DNA from: Bacillus sp. T3
GTDB taxonomy: Bacteria > Bacillota > Bacilli > Bacillales > Cytobacillaceae
Reading direction: 5' to 3'
Assembly: GCF_033449965.1 (NCBI RefSeq)
Contig: NZ_CP137761.1
Span: forward strand, 2,852,001 to 2,916,000
DNA length: 64,000 nt
The first letter of the stretch is position 1, and every line of letters begins with the position of its first letter. A program made the translations under genes and the position numbers. Under the pieces are notes generated by a model. It was not told where the DNA came from. It saw nothing but the letters and a program-made list of their open reading frames with translations, and ran no database searches. Below, in pieces: positions 26,821 to 36,847 of this stretch.

Positions 26821-28259
26821 CTGACCGTACACCCTCCTTTGTCACCGGCAATCACATTGATGAAGTGTGGATTCTCCTCATTAATGCGAACGAACGCCTT
26901 TAGACCAATCGTCGTCCACTCATGCATCCAATTGCAGTAATGCATGTTTGGCTTGCGGTGATCACCGTGTCGTTCCAATGCTTCATAATAGCAGCCGCCA
27001 GTACAAATATTTTTTAAAGAACAGGATCGACAGCTTTGTTTGTTGTCGACATGCAGTTCTTCCAGTAGCTGTTTTTGCTTGTTGCGATCCAATCCATCAT
27101 AGATATTGCCCATTTTAAAGCGCTCATCTTCATTAAAGCGGTGGCACAAATACAGACCACCGTCAGGACTTACAGCAAAGAAGCCCAATCCTGCGCCGCA
27201 ACCATAGGATTTGTTTTCCCCATTGTGCAGCTCTTTTAATAGATTCGTTAGATTTGAGAAACCTAGATACTCATTTTTCAGCGCATGCTCCACATAAATA
27301 TCGGAAATCTCATCAAACTGCTTCAGCATCTTGTTTAAGTCAGCTTCGTTCAACTGAAGATTCATATCTGATTCCGAAACTGGAGCAAAACCGACTTCAG
27401 AAAACCCTAACCGAAGTAGTCGCTCAAGCGATGCACCAATATCTTCAAATTCTTTCGCCAGCGTTACCCGCGTTCCGACTGGTGCAGTGCGTTCACTTTC
27501 CATTAAGCGAGTGGCATTTCTTTTGACTAGTTCAAACGAGCCTTGGCCACCTTCAAACGGTCGGTTCTTGTTATGAATCTCTTCGGATCCATCCATGCTG
27601 ATGGAAACGCCGATTCCATATTGATTCAAGAAATCAATCTTTTCTTTTGATAAAAGAGTTCCATTGGTAGTTAGGGAATAGTTAACTTGTTTCCCTTTTT
27701 CTTGCCTTCCTCTGCGCTATATTCGACCACATATTTCAGTACTTTCCAATTGATAAATGGTTCCCCTCCAAACAAAACAATCGTCACAGAATCTTCCTGA
27801 TAGCTGTGCTCTAATAGATAATCGACCGCCTGTTTGGCCGTTGCTTCTGACATGTACTTCTTTGGTGCACCGTATTCACCACCATCCGCATAGCAATAGG
27901 TACAGCGCAGATTGCATTCATTAACGAGATGGAGAACAAGGGTTTTCACTGGCATTTTTTCTGTATTTTTCGGAGCAGGCGGAGAGTTTGAAAATCGTTT
28001 ACGTTGATTCTCTGAATCTAGCGCCAAAATTTCTAGCTCAGCTAACTCTTGCACTAGAGATTCATAGTTTTGCTGTACTTCTCCGATTAGGTTATCATCC
28101 TGTAAATGATACGAGTCCCCTTCTCGAACCCCGTTGTTTTTGAAAAACTGAATAAAATCAACAGCTTCTTGATCAAGATTGAGGATGTTACCAGGTAAGC
28201 CCATGATACAAATAATGCTTTTGATTGGATTCAAAGGAAAGAATATTCGTTAAGCGCAT
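26817..28259 (-). CDS. qhpD: QhpD-type radical SAM peptide crosslinker (two apparent frameshifts)
   Basis: The repaired protein has about 480 residues, the family length. It has an N-terminal peptide-recognition region, the radical-SAM motif CNLRCTYC, FGGEPFINW, and a C-terminal SPASM region with CGAGLGFFAVSPDG, CHRF and CRSCSLKNICTGGCYY for two auxiliary Fe-S clusters. QhpD forms thioether bonds between Cys and Asp/Glu in QhpC. The start is ATG 28259 behind AGGAG. Two breaks: removing A28193 (plus-strand CCAGG) restores YHGLTGNILNLD, and one more A in a run (T run 27690-27692) restores KKGKQVNYSLTTNG. Total length is 3n, matching one gain and one loss. Confidence 0.9.
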
Positions 28260-28279
28260 TGCTGTCGGCTCCTCTCATC

Positions 28280-29897
28280 TTAATGAATGTTGTTAACATA
28301 GTCTGGCACTGTCGAGATATGGTGGGAGGTAGCTTCAAAGATTGCACCGTCAATCGTTGCCTTCGCATGAATCGTCGCTGCACCTGCGTTTTCCTGTGTA
28401 TATTCTCTTTCCGCATTAACCCCTTCACCTAATGGCGTGAATAAACCATTTTCACTAATACTTCCAATAAACTTCAGATAATCTGCACTTTCATTTTCCG
28501 GATAAGGCAGCACTGTCCAAGTAGCTTTAACCGGCATTAATTTTAAGTCGTCCTTTGTGTCCTTTTTACCATCGGGACCATTGCTATAGGCATAAGCCGT
28601 ATACTGTGTGCTTACCTTTTGCATTGTAGCAACATCGCCCATTCTCGCTACACCATATGGCGGATCGACTTTAATATAATCGACGTTCTGATACACCGTT
28701 AACTTGTCATGAACAACACCACTCTTGAGTTTTAAATCGGCTTGTCCAAGCTTCACATTATCACTCACTTCAATCGTCAGAAGCACCTTTTCAGCAGATT
28801 CTGGCTTCACGCTCTTTACAACCATTCCTTCCAGGAAGCGTGATATCGTTGGTGGTCAATTTTGACAGATTCATCCCATATATCTGTAGCTCTGCTGTTG
28901 TACCTTTCTTCACTTCTTTTCCAGCTACAAGGATAATTTCTGGGCGTTTTGATTGGACCTTATAGTATGTTTCCTCTGCGCTAATTCCTAAATTGGTAAC
29001 TTCAGACCAATCGCCCTCAATGATTGTGCCGTTTTTCAGGGCATTATAAGTTCCACGTTGCTTCGTACCTTTGTCATTCGTATACTGTGTACGGAGCATG
29101 AACCCACCAAACATATCAACGCTACCAGTTTGCGACAGCTTTTCATCACTATTTAAAAATTGAACAGATTTCGTCTCAGTCAGCTTGGCACCATCTTGTT
29201 TCATTTCGCTTTCGCCAATATAAAAGCCCTTTGTCGCTTGATAGCCGACAACCTTCCATTTACCTGGAAACATCATATTTTGTACCCTTCCACTTTTCCC
29301 AGGTTTTTTCATCAAATGAATATTCCTTACCTAAGTATTTAAGTGCCTCTTCGGCTTCCTTCGGCCAGTCTAAGTGCCGATTGTTTAAATAAATGGATGG
29401 ATACATCACAAGATGGAAGTCCTTTAAATTGGCCCATTCCTGCTCTGTTCTCCGCTGCGCTTCAAATCTTCCGCCGGCATGACAGGTAATACAGCTGTTA
29501 TTAACGGCTTCACTTTCTGTTGACGGTTCAGCATAAGAGGGTTTGCTTGCCATCCAGTATTGAACTGATTCTGCTTCCTCAGGAGTCAATCCCTGTTCAG
29601 CACTTAAATCCTTAATAATTTGCTCACGCTGTTCATCTGTAAGTTGAACGCCATGGATTCTTTCCATTCTTTGAACGGTATTAAGCCAGCCCTCTGGTGT
29701 TTTTCGTACGTCACTAATTCTTTCTGCTTTTTGACCATTGCCGCCGTGGCAGCTTAAACAGCTTTTATCTACCTGCTCACTAATGACGTAATTACTGCTT
29801 ACTTTCTCCGCTTTTGATGCCTGCTCATTCGAACAAGCTGAAATGAATAGGACTGCCATCACAAGGAATAAAAAAATAAATATTTCTGTTTCTTCAC
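28280..29897 (-). CDS. qhpA: QHNDH alpha subunit, dihaem c lipoprotein (three apparent frameshifts)
   Basis: The repaired protein has about 538 residues. GTG 29897 follows AAGGTGGTG and opens a lipoprotein signal ending ISAC, so alpha is tethered outside the membrane. Two haem motifs follow, CLSCH and CITCH, then the beta-sandwich domains typical of the subunit. The haems carry electrons from the tryptophylquinone to the respiratory chain. Breaks: one T short in the run at 29870-29876 within the signal; removing T29265 from CCTGG restores YDVSGKWKVVGYQ; removing A28833 from CCAGG restores TLPEGMVVKSV. The length is 3n+1, as expected from two gains and one loss. Confidence 0.9.
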
Positions 29898-29914
29898 GAT
29901 TTCACCACCTTCTT

Positions 29915-30235
29915 TTAAGGTTTTACGTATTTCAGCTTTTTCCAGTCATTCGCAGCAACAGGACATTCATCTGCCCATGATCCATAATTGGTTAATCCGT
30001 CAGGAACTTGTGCTGCCCACCAACAATCACCGTAGCAGCCATAAATATCCCGATAATGCGGCTGACATAAGCCTTCTAGGCCAGTGCCTGAAAAATCAGT
30101 TTCCCAACCTGGGTCAAATAAACTTGTACAACCCATCGGCAAGAAAGCTAATCCTTCAGCTTCGGGTTCCTTCTTGTTGTCAATAATCGACTCTAAATAC
30201 TTTCCTTTCTTATTTACAGATTTGAAATGTTTCAC
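29915..30235 (-). CDS. qhpC: QHNDH gamma subunit, tryptophylquinone-bearing RiPP-like precursor
   Basis: The product has 106 residues: a ~28-residue leader rich in Lys and Glu, then the catalytic core. From the known Paracoccus enzyme the crosslinks are expected at C36-E45, C57-D63 and C71-D79, and the cofactor at C67-W73. All of these residues and their spacings (9, 6, 8 and 6) are present, in GCTSLFDPGWE and GCYGDCWWAAQVPD. The extra C91 is not part of the known pattern. GTG 30235 lies eight bases after AAGGAGG. It is the first gene of the operon. The enzyme oxidises primary amines outside the cell. Confidence 0.93.
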   Translation of the reverse strand: MKHFKSVNKKGKYLESIIDNKKEPEAEGLAFLPMGCTSLFDPGWETDFSGTGLEGLCQPHYRDIYGCYGDCWWAAQVPDGLTNYGSWADECPVAANDWKKLKYVKP

Positions 30236-30265
30236 CTAGCAAGCCTCCTTTTTCAAACGTTAAGA

Positions 30266-30294
30266 ATAATTGGATTTTATCAATTTTCTGTCAA
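30266..30294 (-). promoter_or_regulatory. Putative promoter of the qhp operon
   Basis: On the minus strand TTGACA (30289-30294), 17-base spacer, AATTAT (30266-30271). The -10 is weak, as expected for an activated promoter. It is 31 bases before the qhpC start. Confidence 0.5.
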
Positions 30295-30344
30295 CTCTAA
30301 CTCTCCTCACCATTAAACAGAGGTAAAGTTTTTATCAAATTTGT

Positions 30345-30430
30345 TTGACAATAAAGGGAACTGAGTTAGAATTATATTTAACATAACATTACGCGTTACA
30401 TTTTCTTACATATTACGACATTATAACAAT
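30345..30430 (+). promoter_or_regulatory. Putative promoter of the two-component genes with TTAC-rich repeats
   Basis: TTGACA (30345-30350), 16-base spacer, TAGAAT (30367-30372) on the plus strand. From about 30389 to 30420 a run of TTAC motifs (CATTACGCGTTAC, CTTACATATTACG) follows, which could be direct repeats bound by the response regulator. The region is shared with the divergent qhp operon. Confidence 0.4.
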
Positions 30431-30561
30431 TTTCTTAAATTTTATGGGGCTATATGTCGATAAAAGAAGAGAAGAAGCGTCTAAATCAGGGAATTTTAGT
30501 TTGAATTTTCCAAAAAATCAATTTACTATTATAATAATAGAAGCCATTGGGGGAATAACGG

Positions 30562-31251
30562 ATGGAAGACATTTTGATTGTGGAAGATGATAGAGATATT
30601 CAAAATCTATTAACCTTGTGCTTCGAACGGGAAGCACTGCCTTATTCCATATCTTCTTGCGCTGAAGAAGCCCTTGAAATCGTCAAAAAACAAACTCCAG
30701 GTCTCATCTTGCTGGATGTTATGCTTCCAGATATGGACGGATTCGAGTTATGCAAAAAACTCCGTTTGCAAACGAGCAATCCGATATTATTTCTCTCCTG
30801 TAAAAACAGCGACAATGACAAAATACTCGGATTGAGTATAGGCGCCGATGATTATATCGAGAAACCATTTAATATTGATGTGTTGATTGCCAGAATTCGA
30901 GCCCACTTACGGAGGAATCGATTGTTAGTAAACAAAGAGCGAAGCAATCGCTATATTGTCTTCGATCAAATAAAAGTGGATCGGAAGGCCCGAGAGGTGT
31001 TCCGCAATCGGATGCAAATCCACTTAACATCAAAGGAATTTGATGTCTTGCTTTACTTCCTCGAACACCCATCACAGGTATTAACAACAGAACAAATTCT
31101 TGAAAAAATATGGGGTTTTGACACTCTAAGTGAAAAGAGAACCGTAGTTGTTCATATTTCCAGTTTGCGAAAAAAGATTGAAGAAGATCCATTAGATCCG
31201 CGACATATTTTAACCGTTAGAGGAGTTGGCTATAAATTTGTCCTTGATTAA
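30562..31251 (+). CDS. OmpR/PhoB-family response regulator
   Basis: The product has 229 residues. The receiver has the acidic pair E8/D9-D10, phosphoacceptor D52 (LLDVMLPDMDGFELCK) and a Lys in LSCKNSDND; the C-terminal winged helix has IHLTSKEFDVLLYFLEHPSQVLTTEQIL and VRGVGYKFVLD. ATG 30562 follows GGGGG. The sensor-kinase frame overlaps its end. Its place, divergent from qhpC across a shared 326-base region, suggests it controls the amine dehydrogenase operon, taking the part of the AraC-type QhpR known from proteobacteria. Confidence 0.9.
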   Translation: MEDILIVEDDRDIQNLLTLCFEREALPYSISSCAEEALEIVKKQTPGLILLDVMLPDMDGFELCKKLRLQTSNPILFLSCKNSDNDKILGLSIGADDYIEKPFNIDVLIARIRAHLRRNRLLVNKERSNRYIVFDQIKVDRKAREVFRNRMQIHLTSKEFDVLLYFLEHPSQVLTTEQILEKIWGFDTLSEKRTVVVHISSLRKKIEEDPLDPRHILTVRGVGYKFVLD

Positions 31252-33376
31252 ACAGATAAAACGATCTCTATTTTTAAAAATATTAGCGGTGATGCTGTTA
31301 TTATCCTTTAGTTCCTTTTTAGTATTGGGCATCTATAGTGTCATTGAAGTAAGATCCATTTACAAACAGCTGACCAATGAGCAGATTAATAGAACAGTGA
31401 AAACCACACTTGATCAGCGGCGCGCCTATCTGGAAATGGAATCAACCTTGATTCAAAAGGATATGGAAAAAGTAGAACAAAATCTCATTCTTTTGCAAAA
31501 ACAAGCCGAATCTATCTATTCTCAAAAAACTACCCCTTTTTTATCGCCTCCAGAACTACAGCTAGTGAAAGATCCGATGGGGTATTATTGGGAGCCTACC
31601 ACACTAAAGGACGATAGCGCCAATATTTTTGTCAGTGCCCGTTCAACTATTAAGGAAGCATCACTTTATAAGGATTTACAACGAGCAAAATTATTAGAGC
31701 CTTTATTAAAACAAACCGTTAAAAATGAAAATACGTTAAAAGCCGTTTTTTTTATTCTATCCGAGTCAGCCTGGATCTCCTATCCGGAAATTAATGCTCC
31801 ATTTGAAGTAGCAAGCAATAAATTGCCCCCCGATATTCTTGTCCAGGAGCATGAATTTTACTATAAGGCAGATGAAGTCCACAACCCTCAAAAGACGGTT
31901 CAATGGACAAACAAATATCAGGATATCACCCAATGGGGCTGGGTCATAACTGCATTAGCTCCTGTCTATTTACCAGATGGCACCTTTCGTGGTGTAATTG
32001 GTGCAGATTTCCCGATCAAAAGGATTACCTCGCGAATTAATAACCTTACCTTTAAAGAGCCGAATGCTTTTGCCTTTATATTGGAACAAAATGGTGATTT
32101 GTTAGCTGGAAATGAGGATAAATTCAAGAAAAAATTTAACAATCAATCCACATTAGAAATCTCCAATCTAAACAAAACTAAAAAAAATTTCAATCAAGTT
32201 TGGACAGATGCTAACGGTGAACACAGTTACCTACTATCATCGGAAATTCCCAATACGAAATGGGTCCTTAGCTTTAGTATCCCTGAGAATGATATCGTGC
32301 AGCCCATTATTAATGAAGCGAACGAGCAGCTTTCGTTAAAAATAAAGCAATTTATTAATCGTCTCCTTCTTTTCCTTATTTTCACAAGTGGATTATTGGT
32401 TATTTTGACCTACAAAGTTTCGATCAGAATAACCAGACCGGTTAACCATTTAACATCCATGCTACGTAGTAATGCGATCGGAACCTCCGGAAAGCAAATT
32501 GAAGTGGAAACAGAAGATGAAATCGGTCAGCTAACGACAACATTTAATGAGATGAGTGTGACGATTCAAAGTTTAATCAACGAATTAAAAACTAGGGCAG
32601 ATAGGTTAGAAGAACGCGTTTCGGAACGAACACAGGAGCTTGCCCACAGCAATCAACAGCTATTGCACACGCTTGAACAATTAAAAGAATCGGAGCAGGC
32701 ACGAGCGGAACTGATCTTGCATATCTCTCATGACCTAAAAACGCCATTAACGAAGGTAAAGGGCTTTTTACAGGTCATTAAAGGCTTTGATTTAGATTTT
32801 ACGAAGCAAAAAGAATATATTGATTTGATTTTGCTTCAAACCAACAGGATCGTTGAGTTGATTAATGATTTATCAGACCTATCAGCCTTGCATTTCAAAG
32901 AATTACCGTTTGAAAAGGAATGGTACCCCGCTGATTTTCTGATTGACCAATCGATTGAGATGGTTTGTAAAACAGCCACAAAACGAAAGATTCATATCTC
33001 TACAGATTATGAGGATGACCTACCGTTAATTTTTGTTGATCCAAAGCGTATGAACCGCGCCTTGACAAATATCCTCTCTAATTCGATTAAATATGCCAAA
33101 ATAGATCGTGATATTGAGATTAGCTGCCGGGCCTATTCGAAAAACGAGCGCTGCCTTCTTTCTTTTCAAGATAATGGGATTGGCATAAGTGAAGAAAATC
33201 TGAAACGGATTTTCGATTTATTTTATCGTGAACAGCGAACGAATGAAGCTATATATGGCAGCGGGATTGGGATGAGTATCGTCAAAAACATCGTTGAAGG
33301 GCATGATGGATTCATTGAGGTTCAAAGTAAAGTGAATGTTGGAACGGTCATAACCATTTCTTTACCAATAGAATAG
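31226..33376 (+). CDS. Cache-type sensor histidine kinase
   Basis: The product has about 716 residues. A membrane helix near residues 15-36, a ~340-residue extracellular domain of double-Cache form (with GWVITALAPVYLPDGTFRGVIGADFPI), a second helix near residue 380, a HAMP domain, a coiled coil, then HisKA with HISHDLKTPLTKVKGF and HATPase_c with NILSNSIKYA, DNGIGISEEN and GSGIGMSIVKNIVEGHDG. Cache domains bind small ligands such as amines and amino acids, so the sensor may detect the dehydrogenase substrate. The start is unclear: TTG 31226, or a TTG nearer the regulator stop at 31244. Confidence 0.88.
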   Translation: MAINLSLIKQIKRSLFLKILAVMLLLSFSSFLVLGIYSVIEVRSIYKQLTNEQINRTVKTTLDQRRAYLEMESTLIQKDMEKVEQNLILLQKQAESIYSQKTTPFLSPPELQLVKDPMGYYWEPTTLKDDSANIFVSARSTIKEASLYKDLQRAKLLEPLLKQTVKNENTLKAVFFILSESAWISYPEINAPFEVASNKLPPDILVQEHEFYYKADEVHNPQKTVQWTNKYQDITQWGWVITALAPVYLPDGTFRGVIGADFPIKRITSRINNLTFKEPNAFAFILEQNGDLLAGNEDKFKKKFNNQSTLEISNLNKTKKNFNQVWTDANGEHSYLLSSEIPNTKWVLSFSIPENDIVQPIINEANEQLSLKIKQFINRLLLFLIFTSGLLVILTYKVSIRITRPVNHLTSMLRSNAIGTSGKQIEVETEDEIGQLTTTFNEMSVTIQSLINELKTRADRLEERVSERTQELAHSNQQLLHTLEQLKESEQARAELILHISHDLKTPLTKVKGFLQVIKGFDLDFTKQKEYIDLILLQTNRIVELINDLSDLSALHFKELPFEKEWYPADFLIDQSIEMVCKTATKRKIHISTDYEDDLPLIFVDPKRMNRALTNILSNSIKYAKIDRDIEISCRAYSKNERCLLSFQDNGIGISEENLKRIFDLFYREQRTNEAIYGSGIGMSIVKNIVEGHDGFIEVQSKVNVGTVITISLPIE

Positions 33377-33490
33377 CGATCTTCCTTACAAAGGATTCCC
33401 GATTTTCAGTCCTTCTTTTCCCACAAACATCCTAATTACTGCCCCTTTCTCATATACTTGATGAGTGATGGCTAAAATTAGGAGGATTCT

Positions 33491-34562
33491 ATGTACAATC
33501 GAAAACAGGATGCTGTGAGGCCCTATTTGACGACTCGTAGCTTACATCCTGAAAATCAGGAAACCCCGATTCAGTTCATCAAAAATGATACGATGGATCA
33601 TCGCTTATTTTATCGGAGAAACCACTTTCCATATCCTAGTCTGACTTATTTAAATTATTGGTTACCAATTAACGGATTAGTCAAATCTCCTACTCTCTTT
33701 ACCTTAGCTGACATTGTAAAAATGCCAAGCAAAACAGTAAAGACCGTACTTGAATGTGCGGGGAATAAACGAAATTTATTTATTTCTAAAGTATTTGGCG
33801 AACAATGGGAAAAGGGAGCGATGAGCCAGGCGAATTGGAAAGGAGTACCGCTACGAGATATACTACAACGAGTAGGGATCGGTGATGGTGCTAAGGAACT
33901 GATTGTTGGAGGATATGATTATGGAAAACGGACGGACACCGATAGGACTTATTCTTTCATTCGAAGCCTGCCAATTGAAAAGGCGCTCGAGGATGATACG
34001 ATTATTGCCTATGAATTAAATGATCAGCCAATTCCATTTAAACATGGTTATCCATTGCGGATAATTGTGCCAAAATGGTATGCAATGGCTTCTGTGAAAT
34101 GGATTCATCAAATTACGGTCTCAGATTCGCATTTTAGTGGACCCTTTCAATCGGTTGATTATGTTTATTATCCAAATAAGAATAATAATCAGAATGCCTT
34201 TCCGGTCACGACGATGAATGTTAATTCAACGATTCAAAAACCATTAAATATGGACATTTTAAATACCAGGTAAGCATGTGATTGAAGGAATTGCTTGGAC
34301 TGGTAATGGTGTGATCACGAAGGTCGAACTGAGCTTTGATGGGGGTCACCAATGGGTAACTGCAAATTTACAGTCAACAGACCGTTCAGATTCAAGTTGG
34401 ATTACCTGGTCATTTGAATGGAACATACTCGAAAAAGGTGAATATACAATCTTATCGAAGGCAACCGATACCTTTGGCAGAACCCAACCGAAAACACCTT
34501 TTTGGAATCGAAAAGGCTATGGGTATAATGCAATTGATAAAGTTCAAGTTAAAGTGGAATAG
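33491..34562 (+). CDS. Second sulfite-oxidase-like molybdopterin oxidoreductase (one apparent frameshift)
   Basis: The repaired protein has about 356 residues. The Mo-cofactor domain has TVLECAGNKRN with the ligating Cys, SQANWKGVPLRDIL and FKHGYPLRIIVPKWYAMASVKW; the C-terminal Ig-like domain has KVELSFDGGHQWVTA. The frames break at a plus-strand CCAGG; removing A34268 gives DILNTGKHVIEGIAW. ATG 33491 follows AGGAGG. No export signal is visible. It differs clearly from the relative at 1334-2360. It sits directly after the sensor kinase and just before a broken kinase fragment, which suggests it was involved in a duplication. Confidence 0.8.
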
Positions 34563-34591
34563 TCAGACTCGATAGAAGTTAATTATTTGAC

Positions 34592-34735
34592 ATTTTTGTT
34601 GATCTTAAGCGAATGAACCGAGCTCTGACGAATATCCTTTCTAATTCTATTAAATATGCCAAAATAGATCGGGATATTGAGATTAGCTGCCGAGCCTATA
34701 CGGAAAATGGCCGCTGCCTTCTTTCTTCTTTTAGG
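34592..34735 (+). pseudogene. Broken duplicate of the sensor kinase ATPase region
   Basis: The stretch matches about 33030-33170 of the sensor kinase almost base for base: TTTTTGTTGAT, then AATATGCCAAAATAGATCG and GATATTGAGATTAGCTGCCG. It covers the N-box region only and has no start, no continuation and no kinase beyond. It is a remnant of a partial duplication, now on the far side of the sulfite-oxidase-like gene. Confidence 0.85.
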
Positions 34736-34761
34736 GGAAATAGGCTTATCTTTAAAGCATA

Positions 34762-34788
34762 AATGGAGACGGTGGAACCGTCCCCATT
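34762..34788. repeat. REP-like hairpin (GGGGACGGTT type)
   Basis: AATGGAGACGGT and ACCGTCCCCATT are inverted with one mismatch around GGA. Related hairpins lie at 41192-41220 and 44502-44553. Confidence 0.6.
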
Positions 34789-35106
34789 TTGCATGAAATG
34801 AAACTACACAGATGCAGCCACTTACCTGTGGTTTTCCTTCTCTTTTTCTTTAAACCTATCCCCATACTTGTAAGAAACAGGATCATGTTAGAACGGACTA
34901 ATGAAATATCAAGGAAAAAAAGTCTCTTCAGGTAATCCAGTGGCTTTGGCAAATTCAGCTGTAATTGTACCACTAAGCAAATAACGGGGTCGCCCCCATT
35001 ATTTGCCAACCGCTTTTTGTTCATTTAATATTCCCCGGTATGAACCTCATTTTCCCCTAGAATTGCATCCAAATAGGTTTTCAATCAACTTCTTATATTT
35101 TTACAT
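34789..35106. other. Intergenic region, possibly decayed sequence
   Basis: A 90-codon minus-strand frame is open here but has no ribosome-binding site, odd composition and no recognisable domain. The region may hold decayed mobile or REP-linked sequence; nothing firm can be assigned. Confidence 0.3.
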
Positions 35107-35658
35107 TTATTTAACATTTTTAGGAGCCTTTTGAACGAAAACAGAATCGTATTCGGTCAATCGGGCTAATGCCCGCTCTTCTGCCGGTATTCTTTTTGAT
35201 AAGATTCCAATATTTAGCAAAGCAAAAAGAAGGGCCGTAAAATAGGCATTGAACAGCAATGGGATAACCAATAGCTCAAGACTGACTACCACATAATTTG
35301 GATGCTTTAAATAGCGGTATGGCCCCTTCTTGATGGGACTTGCTTTTGGAAGAACGATAATTTTTGTATTCCAATGCCTTCCCAGAGAAGTCATAGCCCA
35401 AATTCTTCCTGCCTGTGTTATAAGGAAGAAAGTCAGCAAGATCGGCCAAATTTGGGATATTCCCCTATTAAAATAAATAACCTCATAAATTAAGAATACA
35501 AAAAACATCATATGCATCAACACAATAAAATAGTAATGGGTTTGACCAAATTCTACCCCTCCCTGCTCCTTCAACCATTTTTCATTTCGCTTGGCAATTG
35601 TTAATTCCACCAAACGCTGGAGGGTTACAAGAGAAAGAAATCCATAAAAAAACATCAT
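35107..35658 (-). CDS. bpsB: BpsB-like isoprenylcysteine carboxyl methyltransferase family protein
   Basis: The product has 183 residues with four to five membrane helices. The C-terminal SAM-binding region has SLGRHWNTKIIVLPKASPIKKGPYRYLKHPNYVVVSLEL, the ICMT family hallmark (RHPNY-like motif). In B. subtilis BpsB O-methylates alkylpyrones made by BpsA. I chose ATG 35658, eight bases after AGGTGG, just beyond the bpsA stop, so the two form one operon. Confidence 0.85.
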   Translation of the reverse strand: MMFFYGFLSLVTLQRLVELTIAKRNEKWLKEQGGVEFGQTHYYFIVLMHMMFFVFLIYEVIYFNRGISQIWPILLTFFLITQAGRIWAMTSLGRHWNTKIIVLPKASPIKKGPYRYLKHPNYVVVSLELLVIPLLFNAYFTALLFALLNIGILSKRIPAEERALARLTEYDSVFVQKAPKNVK

Positions 35659-35660
35659 CT

Positions 35661-36747
35661 TTATTCCCACCTGATTAATAGCATTTCCGAACTGAATCCT
35701 GGTCCCAATGCTGCTGCAAATCCGACATCCCCTTTTTCAGCCGTTTCCATTATTCTTTTAAAAACAAAGAAGACCGTGGTAGAAGACATATTTCCATAAT
35801 TCCTTAATACATCACTGGATGCATCAATCATTGATTCGTTTATTCCTATTGCTTTCACATATGCTTTCAATACTTTTTTTCCTCCGGGATGGACAATAAA
35901 ATGATTAATTCTTTCCCACTCCCATCCTATATTATGTAGGAATTCCGTGACATTTGGCTTGAACCATTTTTCTACAATTGTTGGAATATCTTTTGTAAAT
36001 ATGACAAATAAACCGCCGTTCCTAACTTCCCATCCCATTACATCAAGCGATTGGGGCATCAAGGTGGACCGGGTTGCGATAATGGCTGGTGACCCATTCA
36101 TTACCGTAAAAGCCCCTGCATTCGTCTTATCTCCGCAAACTAATGCACACGCTGCTCCGTCAGCAAATAAAGACGTTCCAATGAAATTACTTTTTGAACG
36201 ATCATTTATCTGAAAGGTTAGGCTGCACAATTCTACCGAAAGGACAATGACTCTTGATTTCTGGAAATGCCTGGCAAAACTCAAAAGCTCTTGATAAACC
36301 CGATGCACCGCCTGCACAGCCTAACCCCCAGATTGGAATTCTTTTTGTATGGGGCGAAAATGGCAATATATTCATGAGCCTCGCTTCAATACTCGGTGTT
36401 GCCAAACCTGTACTTGAAATAAAAAAAATGGCATCTATATCTTCATGCGGAACAGCTTGCTTTAGAAATGTTGAGCTCGTCAAACAATTTTCGATTGCCT
36501 CAATGCCTAATGAAATGGCAGCGTCAATATAGGTTTCATTTTTCTCGGAAAATGTGTGTTCTTGAGTATACCATTCCAATGGTTTAACAAGATGCCGTTT
36601 TTCAATTTGACTATTTTTAAATGCGGATAATAATCGGTCAATATCCTTAAAAGAAGCTGAAAATAGCCTCTTGGCAAATTCCATTGCCTGTTGTTGCCCA
36701 ATAACGTTTTTCGGCACAGCCTCGCCAATTGAGACAATAGACGGCAT
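35661..36747 (-). CDS. bpsA: BpsA-like type III polyketide synthase (one apparent frameshift)
   Basis: The repaired protein has about 361 residues. The catalytic triad is complete across the two frames: Cys in GLGCAGGASGLSRAFE, His in HFIVHPGGKKVL and Asn in RNYGNMSSTTVFF. Type III synthases extend fatty acyl-CoA with malonyl-CoA; BpsA makes alkylpyrones thought to modify the Bacillus membrane. The break is at TTTCTGGAAATG on the plus strand; removing T36262 gives AFPKSRVIVLSVELC. ATG 36747 follows AAGGAG. It is followed directly by bpsB. Confidence 0.88.
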
Positions 36748-36847
36748 GCTATCTCTCTCCTTAACAAATCAGTTAGGTTACTTTTTCCTGATTTCCCAAA
36801 AAGTATGTATTGGTTGTTACTTATTCCGTACAGTAAGGGTACTTCAT

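Noticed and set aside
28280..29897. Three overlapping frames as three separate proteins
   Set aside because: Together they give one alpha subunit of the expected length; each break is mended by one base at CCWGG or a T run.
34752..35024. A 90-codon minus-strand ORF as a gene
   Set aside because: No ribosome-binding site or domain; it begins in unassigned intergenic sequence and ends at the REP-like hairpin.
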